A stretch of DNA of 64,000 nucleotides from Solimicrobium sp040544425. Its GTDB lineage: Bacteria > Pseudomonadota > Gammaproteobacteria > Burkholderiales > Burkholderiaceae_D. The position numbers and the translations under genes were made by a program. Positions 52,200 to 60,900 of the stretch are shown here, one piece after another. Location of the stretch: assembly GCA_040544425.1 (NCBI GenBank), contig JBEONO010000019.1, positions 10,206 through 74,205 of the forward strand, given 5' to 3'. The notes below the pieces were generated by a model. The model was not told where the DNA came from. It ran no database searches and saw only the letters and a program-made list of their open reading frames with translations. The number at the start of each line of letters is the position of its first letter. Within the stretch, counting starts at the first letter, position 1.

Positions 52200-52841
52200 T
52201 TATGCAGGCAGTTTCCATACATACTCCACGGCGGTCCACAATTGCTGCGGTTTGCCGTCAACAGTACCGGGTTTAAATTTGCAAATGCTCAGTGCATTTT
52301 TTGCTGCCGTGTCCAGTCCTTTATAGCCGGATGACTTTTCAACTCTGGAATCAGCTACATGACCATCAAGGCCGATCAGAAATTGAATCCGTACTACGCC
52401 CTTCTCTTCATTGCGCAGGGAATTAATTGGGTAGGCCGGTTTGTTGCAGGTATTGAAATCAACCTGAGCCTGAACAACCGCTGGGCCAGGTGTTGAAGTT
52501 GTCGCAGCCATGCTTGCATCCGGAGCTGGCGGGGTCACGCTCACTTCGGCGGTAATCGCATTTGGCGAAACCTGCTGATCAATCTGCACTTCTGGCACCG
52601 GAATAAACGGTGGTGGCGGCTCGGCCATTTTCGGTGGTGGCGGCGGCGCGTCTGGCGGCGGCGGTGGTGGCGGCACCTCTTCAATCACTTTTGCTTCGAT
52701 CGGCAGTTCTTTGATGACCGAGATAATTTGCTTACCCAAGCCAGTTAGCAGTGCATAGATCACGATCGCATGCAGCAGCACGACCACAAAAATTCCGGTG
52801 AATTTTTTGACTGGATCCTGTTCCTGGTTTGTTAAATTCAT
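52200..52841 (-). CDS. tonB: TonB energy transducer
   Basis: This 213-residue inner-membrane protein has a cytoplasmic N terminus, one helix (FTGIFVVVLLHAIVIYALLTGLG) and a Pro-rich periplasmic spacer (EEVPPPPPPPDAPPPPPKMAEPPPPF). The TonB C-terminal domain reads KPAYPINSLRNEEKGVVRIQFLIGLDGHVADSRVEKSSGYKGLDTAAKNAL. It transmits proton-motive force to TonB-dependent receptors. exbB and exbD do not follow; the gene ends at a strong terminator. Confidence 0.93.
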   Translation of the reverse strand: MNLTNQEQDPVKKFTGIFVVVLLHAIVIYALLTGLGKQIISVIKELPIEAKVIEEVPPPPPPPDAPPPPPKMAEPPPPFIPVPEVQIDQQVSPNAITAEVSVTPPAPDASMAATTSTPGPAVVQAQVDFNTCNKPAYPINSLRNEEKGVVRIQFLIGLDGHVADSRVEKSSGYKGLDTAAKNALSICKFKPGTVDGKPQQLWTAVEYVWKLPA

Positions 52842-52954
52842 ACATCCCCCATTGGTTATTAAATTTTATGGTCAGATTGGACTTTTGAATGCGTGCCGTC
52901 TGTGCGGTAACAGACAGGCACGTTGACCAGATAAAAATTTGTTCGAGAATGAGA

Positions 52955-53440
52955 CTAAGAAAAATGATGCGCGTGACCGCTTGAAAATGTGCCGGAATTC
53001 ACGCCCCCTGGTATCTGGGGCGCATTGATCAGGTAGGATTCCAGCGCGAGGCTGGAATTCTGCAGATTGAACCAGGTCGCAAACAGCGCATCCATGGACT
53101 TCAAATGAAATAAAAACCACTTCGGTAACGATTCCAGGACATGTAAGGCGGAGCCATTGATGCCGTACTTCACATCCGGAATCGCTGCATGCAACACTTC
53201 CAGAACTTTGGCATGTTGTTCACGATGTGGAAGAATTTCATAAAACTGGATAGACTCCATGATCCCCTCCTCTTCCTTGAAATCCAGTTCCAGATCTGAT
53301 ACCAGCGACAGATAGCGTGATTCGAAATTTAATTCCGGCTCGTGGATGATGTTGGATAATTTTTGTACAAAACACCGATGCGCTTTATCTACTTCCGGAA
53401 TACCAAGCTCCATATTTGATGACCATACGAGATTGTTCAT
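52955..53440 (-). CDS. bacteriohemerythrin-like protein with altered iron ligand
   Basis: This 161-residue four-helix bundle protein begins NNLVWSSNMELGIPEVDKAH, the hemerythrin N terminus. Most di-iron ligands are present: His in VDKAHRC, the HREQH pair, and HLKSMD with final Asp. In the HFxxEE motif, however, the His is replaced by Asp (LDFKEEEGIM). An oxygen-binding di-iron site may therefore be weakened or rebuilt. The ATG at 53440 has GGGG about 8 nt upstream; an ATG nine codons earlier is possible. It is monocistronic. Confidence 0.82.
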   Translation of the reverse strand: MNNLVWSSNMELGIPEVDKAHRCFVQKLSNIIHEPELNFESRYLSLVSDLELDFKEEEGIMESIQFYEILPHREQHAKVLEVLHAAIPDVKYGINGSALHVLESLPKWFLFHLKSMDALFATWFNLQNSSLALESYLINAPQIPGGVNSGTFSSGHAHHFS

Positions 53441-53998
53441 AATTAAAACCCCGAGATGAATGTTCATCTCAATTGATTTTTATTAAAAATAGAAAGTCAT
53501 GGCTCTTGGTCAAAACAACTGATAATTGTGAGTCACCGTAATGACGAGTCAGTTGTGTGTTGCGATACCAAGAATGGACAGATTATTTTGCTCCCTGATT
53601 ATTGATTGCGCTTCCCTTTTATTGGTGAAGTCACGAACAGTTATACCCAGTTATTTGTGATCTGGCAGCTCTGATTACAATTTGAATTACTTTAAAATTG
53701 ATTCGCAGAAACTTGGCAGCCGTTTTATCAATATATGACTGAAGCCAAGGAAACATCCCAGGAAGCATTAAACGCCTGCCACGTTGCGCTGAAGAGTTCA
53801 ACCTGGGCATGGAGCGCCATTATTTGATGCGCGCCAGGCGCCTCTTGCCAGCAAGCAGACTGGGTATTATCCCAGCATCATCGGTTGCAAAGCTGGGGAC
53901 TAATCCCCAGCCTGCGAAGCGCAGGATGAGGTCATAAGTTCAAAACAAACCGGTTCTGGGTAGCTGTCGTGGTTCACCATTGCCCGGTAAATGGCATT
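53441..53998. other. gene-poor stretch with three tandem hairpins
   Basis: No convincing gene was found in about 560 nt. Three hairpins follow one another: CTGGG...CCCAG at 53860-53875, GCTGGGGA-ctaa-TCCCCAGC at 53892-53911 and CTGCG-aag-CGCAG at 53912-53924. They sit next to the 3' end of the orphan membrane protein gene. The second resembles the hairpin at 921-939. They may be a REP-like cluster or terminators. Confidence 0.6.
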
Positions 53999-54925
53999 TC
54001 AGACCAGGTAACCCGGCTTTTCAAAACGATTGTGATCCAGCAGCGCAACATCAGCCTTAGGTTGCTGGCGGGGTGTCGGCGCAGCCTTGAGCAGGTCCAG
54101 CAATCGCTGACCCCGGATAATCGTAATATTGGACATGTTTGCCCGGTTGTAGGGATGGGTTTCAAATCTCGGGGTATTGCGGTTCAAATAAAACGACGAT
54201 GCCTCAAACAGGTCATATTGACTGGAACCGGGATTCCTCTGGACTGCGATCCATTCATTTTCAGATTCCTTGATTGAGTTCATGGATATCATGTCCTGCC
54301 CGCGCTCCATCGAAAATACCATTTCCTCATAGATACCGAAGCGGTTCTTGACATTGAATGTGAGTTCTTCGACCGAACGGAAATGTTTTTTCAACAGTAC
54401 ATTGACTTCTTTTTCTATCGAAACAGGCGGCGCTTCGGTACTGCGGCAGCACCTGACGCGGCAGCCACACAAGATTGCCGACAGCACCACGCTGGTCGCC
54501 ACTGTGATCGGTGGATGCGCATAGATTGGCAGGTTTGTCGCCACCGAAATAATGGATTCCGACGTTACGCCCATGAAAACGCCACCTGCACCAGTCAACA
54601 GCGAACTGCCAAGATGTCGAAAAACAGGATAGCAACTTCGATCGTCGAGTGCAGAGGTTGATTGTGCTGTGGACAGCGCCAGGACTGACGAACCGGCGAT
54701 CATCAAGCCAAGGCCGATTCCCGTAGCGGATGATGCAATGACTCCGGTACCGATCAAAATTCCGCCCAGGTATTTTGTCGCACCACTTCCCAGACCGGCA
54801 AGCAGATTTTTTGACGCTCTGTTCAGGCAGTTGGGCGCAGGTGCCTCGGTTAACAAGTCATCTGGACCGATTTGTCCGGTCTGTCTGACAGGTAGCAAGG
54901 GGTTGCGGTAATTGGTTATGTCCAT
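53999..54925 (-). CDS. orphan protein with central membrane segments, effector-like layout
   Basis: The 308-residue protein was not recognised. It has no signal peptide and a polar N terminus (MDITNYRNPLLPVRQTGQIGPDDLLTEAPAPN). Two hydrophobic Gly/Ala/Ser-rich blocks (KYLGGILIGTGVIASSATGIGLGLMIAGSSVLAL and GSSLLTGAGGVFMGVTSESIISVATNLPIYAHPPITVATSVVLSAILCGCRVRCC) could be membrane hairpins. A hydrophilic C-terminal half follows with VEELTFNVKNRFGIYEEMVFSMERGQDM. The layout recalls secreted effectors that insert into membranes, but no secretion system is in the window. AGGA lies 9 nt before the ATG. Confidence 0.65.
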   Translation of the reverse strand: MDITNYRNPLLPVRQTGQIGPDDLLTEAPAPNCLNRASKNLLAGLGSGATKYLGGILIGTGVIASSATGIGLGLMIAGSSVLALSTAQSTSALDDRSCYPVFRHLGSSLLTGAGGVFMGVTSESIISVATNLPIYAHPPITVATSVVLSAILCGCRVRCCRSTEAPPVSIEKEVNVLLKKHFRSVEELTFNVKNRFGIYEEMVFSMERGQDMISMNSIKESENEWIAVQRNPGSSQYDLFEASSFYLNRNTPRFETHPYNRANMSNITIIRGQRLLDLLKAAPTPRQQPKADVALLDHNRFEKPGYLV

Positions 54926-55255
54926 GATTCGATGTCCTGAAAAAGTAATGTTAATAAAAGGTCTGACCCCGAAGCACTTCTTCGCGCAGTTAAATAGGCC
55001 AAGAGGTGCGCCAGGTATCAGCAGGCGGCTATTTTGTGCCTGCACAATTTTCGATTCAATCAGTGATTCCACGCCAATGCTGTCAGCGTAGTTGGCCGTA
55101 TTGGCAGAATGGCCCAAGCGGGGCAATTGCTGCGATCGCTTTCATTCATTTTTATGTGCGTCAGCGTACAGATTGCGGCACGCAATTTCACTACCCTCGC
55201 TTTTAGCGTCGAAGTTATGACGATGACTATTAAAGCTGGCAACATGGAGCAAGCA
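54926..55255. other. intergenic stretch between divergent genes
   Basis: This 330-nt gap separates the orphan membrane protein from the thioredoxin operon. Frames extend into it from both sides but lack ribosome sites and recognisable content. No RNA or repeat was recognised. Confidence 0.5.
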
Positions 55256-55612
55256 ATGAATCACGATGTATCAGAGGCAGTAGACAGAATCCAGGTGATC
55301 GACGGCGCATCATTTCAGTCCAAGGTTTTGCAGGCTGAAGGACGGTTTGCAGTCGAGTTCATGTCCTACGGCTGCGGCTTTTGCCGGGCCATTGAGCCTG
55401 CACTGCAAGAAGTGGCACAGATGGTCTGGCCCGATGAAAAAATTTATCGGGTCGACGTCACCGCTGATCCAGATCTGGCCGATACCTACCAGATTGGCGG
55501 CACGCCGACCTTCATCATGTTTCTCAATGGCGCGCAACTCGGTCGCGCTGAAGGACCGGACCCGGATCTGGCCAGTGTACGCGATGCCGTTACCGGTCCA
55601 TTTTTGGCATGA
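55256..55612 (+). CDS. cytoplasmic thioredoxin-like protein (CGFC)
   Basis: The 118-residue thioredoxin fold has the active site SYGCGFCRAIEP and the cis-Pro loop QIGGTPTFIMFLNG. It has no signal peptide. GGAG lies 6 nt before the ATG. Its stop overlaps the next start (ATGA), linking it to a DCC-family protein that also carries a CxxC, so the pair may form a thiol relay. Confidence 0.9.
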   Translation: MNHDVSEAVDRIQVIDGASFQSKVLQAEGRFAVEFMSYGCGFCRAIEPALQEVAQMVWPDEKIYRVDVTADPDLADTYQIGGTPTFIMFLNGAQLGRAEGPDPDLASVRDAVTGPFLA

Positions 55613-56184
55613 ATACGAATACAGGTACGGCCGCGCCTGTCCTGCTCTACGACGGCGGATGTGCAACCTGCACCCGGATCGCACAGTGGGTGCAGAAAGC
55701 AGCTGGAACGGATCAACCCGGGATAATAGTGCGCCCGGTCGGCAACGATCCGACAGTGCTGCGCGCACTCAATCCAGGTCTGGACATCTGGGACGCCTAC
55801 GCGGTCAGTCACGTGATCATGCCGGACGGGTCGATGAAACTTGGCGGCGAAGCGGTTGCGGAAGTGTTCCGGCGTCTGCCAGCCACCAGGTGGATGGCCT
55901 GGTTTTTTGATTTCAGTTTGCTGGGTATCCGGCCGTTTCAGTCACTACTCAATCTGGCCTATCACATTCTTGACGATATCCGCCCGATCTTCGGCTGCGA
56001 AAGCTGCGGCAGATCAAAACTCTGGGTGCGGCCTTTCGAACGGCTGGGCAGGTGGGCAAGATCGCTTGGTGAAAAGCGCGCAGTGCCGGGTAGCCCTGTG
56101 CATTTCAGGCCACTGCCGGTCAAAAACAAAACCGGTGCACCCGGTAATTTTCAGCGGCCCGACGGCCAGAAGGATACCAAATGA
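55609..56184 (+). CDS. DCC-family (DUF393) thiol-disulfide oxidoreductase-like protein
   Basis: The 191-residue protein has the DCC signature VLLYDGGCATCTRIAQWVQ (D-G-x-C-x2-C) of DUF393. A long C-terminal region includes a second Cys pair (FGCESCGRSKLWVRPF) and a hydrophobic segment (WMAWFFDFSLLGIRPFQSLLNLAYHIL). Members are presumed redox proteins. It is coupled to the genes on both sides by ATGA overlaps. Confidence 0.88.
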   Translation: MNTNTGTAAPVLLYDGGCATCTRIAQWVQKAAGTDQPGIIVRPVGNDPTVLRALNPGLDIWDAYAVSHVIMPDGSMKLGGEAVAEVFRRLPATRWMAWFFDFSLLGIRPFQSLLNLAYHILDDIRPIFGCESCGRSKLWVRPFERLGRWARSLGEKRAVPGSPVHFRPLPVKNKTGAPGNFQRPDGQKDTK

Positions 56185-56696
56185 ATCAGGCAGCTAACAG
56201 TCGCGACGATCTGTTTTTGGACGGGACGCTGATCGGGATCGCGGGAGGATTGGCAGAAGTGGCCGCTGTGTCCGGCTATAGCGCAATGAGTGGCACGGAT
56301 GCATCGTCAGTTGCACGCGGTATTGCACAGGTTTTCAGCGTGAATACGATGCCGGCAGTGGCCGGTCTTGCCATCCACATGGGTCTGGCTGTCGCTCTCG
56401 GAATCGCGCTGCTTGCGTTGATGCGAGCGTTGCCAGGCTGGAGTGCTGCGCTTGGCATCACGACATTCCTGGCACTGAGTCTGGCTGCCGTTTGGGGGAT
56501 TAATTTTTTCATCGTGCTGCCCGCTGTCGGCGCGGATTTTGTGAACCTGCTGCCCTACCCGGTTTCCTTGATCTCCAAGCTGTCATTCGGCCTGGCCGCT
56601 GCTGCCATGCTGGCGCAGCTTCGCCCGGTTGGTCTGGCACACAATTCAGGCTATCCCGGCGCACATCAGAATCACTCCGGCAGTTCAATTCATTAA
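56181..56696 (+). CDS. four-helix membrane protein of unknown function
   Basis: This 171-residue inner-membrane protein has helices at about GTLIGIAGGLAEVAAVSG, MPAVAGLAIHMGLAVALGIALLAL, ALGITTFLALSLAAVWGINFFIVLPAV and VSLISKLSFGLAAAAMLAQL, and a hydrophilic His/Ser-rich tail. No family was recognised. Its overlap with the DCC gene suggests that it anchors or serves the same redox function. Confidence 0.75.
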   Translation: MNQAANSRDDLFLDGTLIGIAGGLAEVAAVSGYSAMSGTDASSVARGIAQVFSVNTMPAVAGLAIHMGLAVALGIALLALMRALPGWSAALGITTFLALSLAAVWGINFFIVLPAVGADFVNLLPYPVSLISKLSFGLAAAAMLAQLRPVGLAHNSGYPGAHQNHSGSSIH

Positions 56697-56707
56697 AAGG
56701 AAAGTCT

Positions 56708-56986
56708 ATGAAAACCGATCCACAATTGCAGCAGGATGTCATTGCGGAGCTTGAATCAGATCCGCTGTTTTCCGGCACCGATATTGAAGTATCCGTTGAA
56801 GACGGCATCGTCACACTGAGGGGAGCCGGCAGTTCGATTGCTGTCAAGGCCGCAGCGGAAAATCTGGCGAAGAACATCGTTGGTGTCAAAGCGGTGATTG
56901 AAAAGATTCAGGTCACAGAGGACAGTGAGCTGATCGATAGTGAAGATATCAGCAACTTGAGCCGCAGCAGCCCGATTAATTTTTAG
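56708..56986 (+). CDS. BON-domain protein
   Basis: The 92-residue protein consists of a single BON domain (DVIAELESDPLFSGTDIEVSVEDGIVTLRGAGSSIAVKAAAENLAKNIVGVKAVIEKIQV), with the conserved hydrophobic core and Gly in LRGAG. There is no signal peptide, unlike OsmY. BON domains bind phospholipids or stabilise envelopes. AAGGAAAG precedes the ATG; the gene is the last of the thioredoxin/DCC operon. Confidence 0.88.
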   Translation: MKTDPQLQQDVIAELESDPLFSGTDIEVSVEDGIVTLRGAGSSIAVKAAAENLAKNIVGVKAVIEKIQVTEDSELIDSEDISNLSRSSPINF

Positions 56987-57003
56987 ATTGATGTGTTTAA
57001 CCC

Positions 57004-57033
57004 GTCGTTCCCACCGCCACAGGTGGGAATGAC
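57004..57033. terminator. hairpin between convergent BON and phosphoketolase genes
   Basis: GTCGTTCCCACC and GGTGGGAATGAC form a 12-bp stem with one G-T pair and a 6-nt loop, placed between two stop codons. The GTCGTTCCC arm resembles the arms of the composite repeats at 6671 and 35853, so it may belong to the same repeat family and double as a terminator. Confidence 0.65.
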
Positions 57034-57045
57034 CGGTTACCAAGA

Positions 57046-59394
57046 TTAAGCCCAGCACCAGTCTGCAACCTCCGGCATGTCCTTGCCATACTGACGAATA
57101 TAGTGCGCATGGTCGAGCAATTTATCCTGCATCTGCTGGTGCAGCATACTGGCGGCCGTGCCCAGGTCAGGCAACAAATGCAGGGCGTCCTGAACCAGAT
57201 GAAATCGATCCAGCCTGTTTTGGACACGCATGTCAAACGGAGTAGTGATGGTGCCCTCCTCCTGATAACCACGCACCAGCAAATTTCGGTTGTGGCGATG
57301 GAAGGTGAGTGTTTTGATCAGGCTCACGTAACCGTGAAAGGCAAACAGGATCGGCCGGTCTTTGGTAAACAGCGCATCATAATCGTCATCCGTCAGGCCG
57401 CGTTGATTATCGCAGGGCGACTGCAGTTTCAGGGGGTCGACAATATTAATGACGCGCATTCTCAGTGCCGGAAAATGTTGGCGCAGTATGGTCACGGCAG
57501 CCAGAATTTCCAGTGTCGGCGTATCGCCGCAACAGGCCATCACGATATCCGGCTCTGTTCCCTGCTCAGTGCTGGCCCACGTCCAGACACCCAGACCCAG
57601 CGCACAATGCGCAATCGCCTGATCCATGTTCAGCCATTGCCTGCTGGGACGTTTGCTGGCAACCACCACGTTGACCACATGTCTGGCGCGCAGGCACTGG
57701 TCGAACACGGCCAGCAGACAGTTGGCATCGGGTGGCAGAGCGATTCGTATCAGATCAATCTTTTTGTCGACAACATGGTTCAAGAAACCCGGGTCCTGAT
57801 GGGTGTAACCATTGTGGTCCTGCTGCCAGACGTGCGAAGTCAACAGATAATTGAGTCCGGACAGTTTGGCGCGCCACGGCAACTCGGCCGTCACCTTCAA
57901 CCATTTGGCATGCTGGCTGAACATCGAATCGACAATGCGAATGAAGGCTTCATAACTGTTAAATATGCCATGGCGACCGGTGAGCAGATAACCTTCCAGC
58001 CAGCCCTGGCACTGATGTTCACTGAGCATGGAGTCCTGCACCAGACCTTGCGCTGCCAGAAATTCGTCAGGCTGATGGATGGGCTCTTCCCACTGGCGAC
58101 TGGTGGCTTCAAAGACTGCATGCAGCATATTGGACAGCGTTTCGTCCGGTCCGAAGATGCGAAAGTTGCGCTGCTCCAGATTGCTGCGCATCACATCGCG
58201 CAAGAACAAGGCCAGCACGCTGGTGTCTTGCGCAATGACTGTACCGGGACCTGCTAATGTAACGGCATGATTGCGAAAATCCGGGATCTGCAAATCGCGC
58301 AATAAGGTGCCGCCATTGGTATGTGGATTGGCGCTCATGCGCTGCAATCCTTTGGGAGCCAGTTCGGCCAGCTCCGGAATCAGTCTGCCGTTTTCATCAA
58401 ATAGTTCTTCGGCGCGATAACTTTTCATCCAACTTTCCAACTGGGCCAAATGCTGCGGGTGTGCTTCATTAACCAGCAACGGCACCTGATGGGCGCGAAA
58501 AGTGCCTCCAATCTGCAAGCCATCCACCATCTTGGGCCCGGTCCAGCCTTTCGGCGAACGCAGAATCAACACCGGCCAGGTCGGGCGTTGCAGATTTTTT
58601 CCGCTGCGCGCTTCATATTGAATCAGCTGAATTTCTTCAATCACCTTGTTCAAAGTTTGCGCCATCAACACATGCATGGTGGCCGGATCGTCACCTTCAA
58701 CAAAATACGGTTGCCAGCCGCAGCCGAGGAAGAACTGCGTCAATTCATGATTGCTGATGCGCGACAGCAAAGTCGGATTGCTGATCTTGAAGCCGTTCAA
58801 ATGCAGAACTGGAAGAACCGCACCATCGCTGACCGGATTTAGAAATTTATTCGACTGCCAGGCGGTCGCCAGCGGACCGGTTTCCGCTTCGCCGTCGCCG
58901 ACCACGCAGGCCACCAGCAGATCCGGATTGTCAAACACCGCGCCAAAGGCGTGACTGAGCGAATAACCGAGCTCACCACCTTCATGCATTGATCCGGGCG
59001 TCGTGGGTCCGACATGACTTGATACGCCGCCCGGAAAGGAAAACTGTTTGAACAGTTTCTTCAATCCCGCTTTATCCTGGCTGACATCCGGATAGACTTC
59101 GCTCCAGCGTCCTTCCAGATAAACCTGCCCGATAATCGCCGGTCCGCCATGGCCGGGCCCGGCAATGTACAACATATTCAGGCTGTAATCATTGATCAGC
59201 CGGTTCAGATGCACGTAAATGAAATTCTGCCCCGGCGTAGTACCCCAGTGCCCCACCACCAGCGGTTTCACATGCGCCATCTGCAAGGGCTCACGCAACA
59301 GCGGATTGTCCATCAGGTAAATCTGGCCGACCGACAAATAATTGCTGGCACGCCAGTAGGCGTCGAGTCTGGCATAGTTGATTGATGCGGGCAT
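57046..59394 (-). CDS. xfp: phosphoketolase
   Basis: The 782-residue thiamine-diphosphate enzyme cleaves xylulose-5-phosphate (and often fructose-6-phosphate) with phosphate to acetyl phosphate plus an aldose phosphate. Family blocks seen are VGHWGTTPGQNFIYVHLNRL, YIAGPGHGGPAIIGQVYLEG, GGELGYSLSHAFGAVFDNPDLLVACVVGDGEAETGPLA, GTFRAHQVPL and LLTSHVWQQDHNGYTHQDPGFLNH. Length is normal. The start ATG follows AGGATCCTCC, sequence that is also found at the end of the H+-ATPase gene. It is probably once the second gene of an H+-ATPase operon. Confidence 0.96.
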   Translation of the reverse strand: MPASINYARLDAYWRASNYLSVGQIYLMDNPLLREPLQMAHVKPLVVGHWGTTPGQNFIYVHLNRLINDYSLNMLYIAGPGHGGPAIIGQVYLEGRWSEVYPDVSQDKAGLKKLFKQFSFPGGVSSHVGPTTPGSMHEGGELGYSLSHAFGAVFDNPDLLVACVVGDGEAETGPLATAWQSNKFLNPVSDGAVLPVLHLNGFKISNPTLLSRISNHELTQFFLGCGWQPYFVEGDDPATMHVLMAQTLNKVIEEIQLIQYEARSGKNLQRPTWPVLILRSPKGWTGPKMVDGLQIGGTFRAHQVPLLVNEAHPQHLAQLESWMKSYRAEELFDENGRLIPELAELAPKGLQRMSANPHTNGGTLLRDLQIPDFRNHAVTLAGPGTVIAQDTSVLALFLRDVMRSNLEQRNFRIFGPDETLSNMLHAVFEATSRQWEEPIHQPDEFLAAQGLVQDSMLSEHQCQGWLEGYLLTGRHGIFNSYEAFIRIVDSMFSQHAKWLKVTAELPWRAKLSGLNYLLTSHVWQQDHNGYTHQDPGFLNHVVDKKIDLIRIALPPDANCLLAVFDQCLRARHVVNVVVASKRPSRQWLNMDQAIAHCALGLGVWTWASTEQGTEPDIVMACCGDTPTLEILAAVTILRQHFPALRMRVINIVDPLKLQSPCDNQRGLTDDDYDALFTKDRPILFAFHGYVSLIKTLTFHRHNRNLLVRGYQEEGTITTPFDMRVQNRLDRFHLVQDALHLLPDLGTAASMLHQQMQDKLLDHAHYIRQYGKDMPEVADWCWA

Positions 59395-59417
59395 GGAGGA
59401 TCCTTTAGCGGGTGGAA
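59377..59417 (-). repeat. 41-bp direct repeat, copy at the xfp start
   Basis: These 41 bp are identical to 60883-60923. They cover the first six xfp codons, the ribosome site and, upstream, the final codons and stop (ACC CGC TAA) of the H+-ATPase gene. Confidence 0.9.
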
Positions 59418-59520
59418 GCTGTCACTATTAATTGGGCGAACGGCGCGGTTGTCATTCGATTCGAGATGCCGCCATGACGTGATTGAATATGGGAGTGCTC
59501 CGGCGGGTAACTGAAACTGC

Positions 59521-59566
59521 AAGATTAGTCAGTCAAGGCCGGACTGACTGTACGTCAGCCAACTTA
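59521..59566 (-). promoter_or_regulatory. 46-bp element shared with the H+-ATPase operon, xfp copy
   Basis: The element starts AAGATTAG, contains CAGTC-N7-GACTG and ends GCCAACTTA. It matches 63410-63455 at 37 of 46 positions without gaps. It lies 127 nt upstream of the xfp start codon and is a candidate common promoter or operator. Confidence 0.55.
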
Positions 59567-59643
59567 ATGGACCAGTCTGCTGCGTAAATTTATTGAATGG
59601 CGGTCGACGCAGGACGGACCAAAGATAGCGCACAAAAAATTGA

Positions 59644-60750
59644 TTATTTCTGTTCTGGAAATAGCGCGGGACCTGGCGAGGCAATTCCGTCGCTGCCGAC
59701 GTATTTTATAGAAGCTTCAGCGGCCTCGATTTCTTGTTCCAATTCTGCCGGCGTCGGCAAAACAGATTGGAGATTCGACGGTGGTGTTTGGGTGACCGTA
59801 TATTCAGACACTCCGATTGCTCTGTTAGAACCCTTGAGCGAATATTCTACAATTACATTATTTTTGCTTCGACAAAGGACCATTCCAATGGGAGGAGACC
59901 CGGTCGGGCTTTGATGAGTGTCATCTAATACATTTAGATAGAATTGCATCTTGCCAGCGTATTCTGGTTTGAATGCATCCATTTTCAGGTCAATGATTAC
60001 ATAACAATGCAGGATCACATTGTAGAACAGAAGATCAACTGCAAAATCCTGGCCACCGATCTTGAGTGGGTATTGACGCCCCATATAAGCAAAGCCGCGG
60101 CCGAGTTCCAGCATGAATTTCGAGAGGTGTGCAATAAGGCCATGTTCGATATCACGTTCTGCGGCGTCATGGGCGATCGTCAGAAAATCGAACAGATATG
60201 GGTCTTTGAAAGTTTGCTGTACCAGTTCGGACTGGGGTGATGGAAGTATTCTGCTAAAGTTGCTGGCAGATGCGCCTTGCCGTTTGTGAAGTTTTGTTTC
60301 GATTTGTGCGACTAGGACGTTACGACTCCACCCGTTTTGAATGGCGGCACGAGCATACCATTCACGTTCATTCTGTTGTTTTAATTTAGTCAGCAACTCA
60401 CGGTTATGTCCCCATGGCAATTGTCCCACAAGCTGTGGGACAAATTCAGGCGACCACGCTTCTGCAAAAGCACGCATGTACATGAGGTTTGATCGAGAGA
60501 ATCCGCTCATGTCAGGAAACTCTGCCTTAAGATCCCCTGCCAACCGCTCTACCACCTTCGTTCCCCATGCATGTTTTTGTTGCCGCTCCAATATTTCATT
60601 CCCAATTTGCCAATAAAGCAAAATCAACTCTTGATTGACTGCCAGCACAGCCTTGGTCCTGGCTTCACGAACTCGCTGTTTTAAATCACCAAGCCAAGAA
60701 GCATAAGTTTCATCGCTGTGTATCAGAGGCTGATCTTTATTAGCCATCAT
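59644..60750 (-). CDS. DUF1016/YhcG-type PDDEXK nuclease
   Basis: The 368-residue protein has the DUF1016 N-terminal helical domain (LKQRVREARTKAVLAVNQELILLYWQIGNEILERQQKHAWGTKVVERLAGDLKAEFPDMSGFSRSNLMYMRAFAEAW). Its C-terminal PDDEXK nuclease domain reads IGGQDFAVDLLFYNVILHCYVIIDLKMDAFKPEYAGKMQFYLN (D...D-x-K core). Such proteins are presumed Holliday-junction or structure-specific nucleases and travel with mobile DNA. The gene lies inside a 1.5-kb segment bounded by 41-bp direct repeats. Confidence 0.9.
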   Translation of the reverse strand: MMANKDQPLIHSDETYASWLGDLKQRVREARTKAVLAVNQELILLYWQIGNEILERQQKHAWGTKVVERLAGDLKAEFPDMSGFSRSNLMYMRAFAEAWSPEFVPQLVGQLPWGHNRELLTKLKQQNEREWYARAAIQNGWSRNVLVAQIETKLHKRQGASASNFSRILPSPQSELVQQTFKDPYLFDFLTIAHDAAERDIEHGLIAHLSKFMLELGRGFAYMGRQYPLKIGGQDFAVDLLFYNVILHCYVIIDLKMDAFKPEYAGKMQFYLNVLDDTHQSPTGSPPIGMVLCRSKNNVIVEYSLKGSNRAIGVSEYTVTQTPPSNLQSVLPTPAELEQEIEAAEASIKYVGSDGIASPGPALFPEQK

Positions 60751-60846
60751 CGGATTCCATTACTTAAATTTAAAGTGGACCGATACTAATGATCTGCAAA
60801 CGTAACGTCAATCAGGAAAATCTTTATGGGTGGATCACCTCGTAAC

Positions 60847-60900
60847 ATGTGTTGCCTGCAAAGGTGCGCGCAACAGCGGATCGTTGATTGATGCGGGCAT
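60847..60900 (-). pseudogene. truncated xfp remnant after the H+-ATPase gene
   Basis: The fragment begins exactly as xfp (ATG, MPASIN) 10 nt after the H+-ATPase stop, then jumps to DPLLRAPLQATHV, which corresponds to NPLLREPLQMAHV about 24 codons later in the intact gene. The downstream part has diverged. It marks the original position of xfp directly behind the ATPase. Confidence 0.8.

Noticed and set aside
53473..53486. FNR-like TTGATTTTTATTAA upstream of the hemerythrin gene
   Set aside because: A -41.5 position would put the transcription start at the start codon and no -10 lies at 21 bp; AT-rich sequence makes a chance match likely.
53735..53827. 30-codon frame MTEAKETSQEALNACHVALK... 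in the gene-poor gap
   Set aside because: No ribosome-binding site and no recognisable feature beyond an amphipathic helix; it cannot be told from chance.
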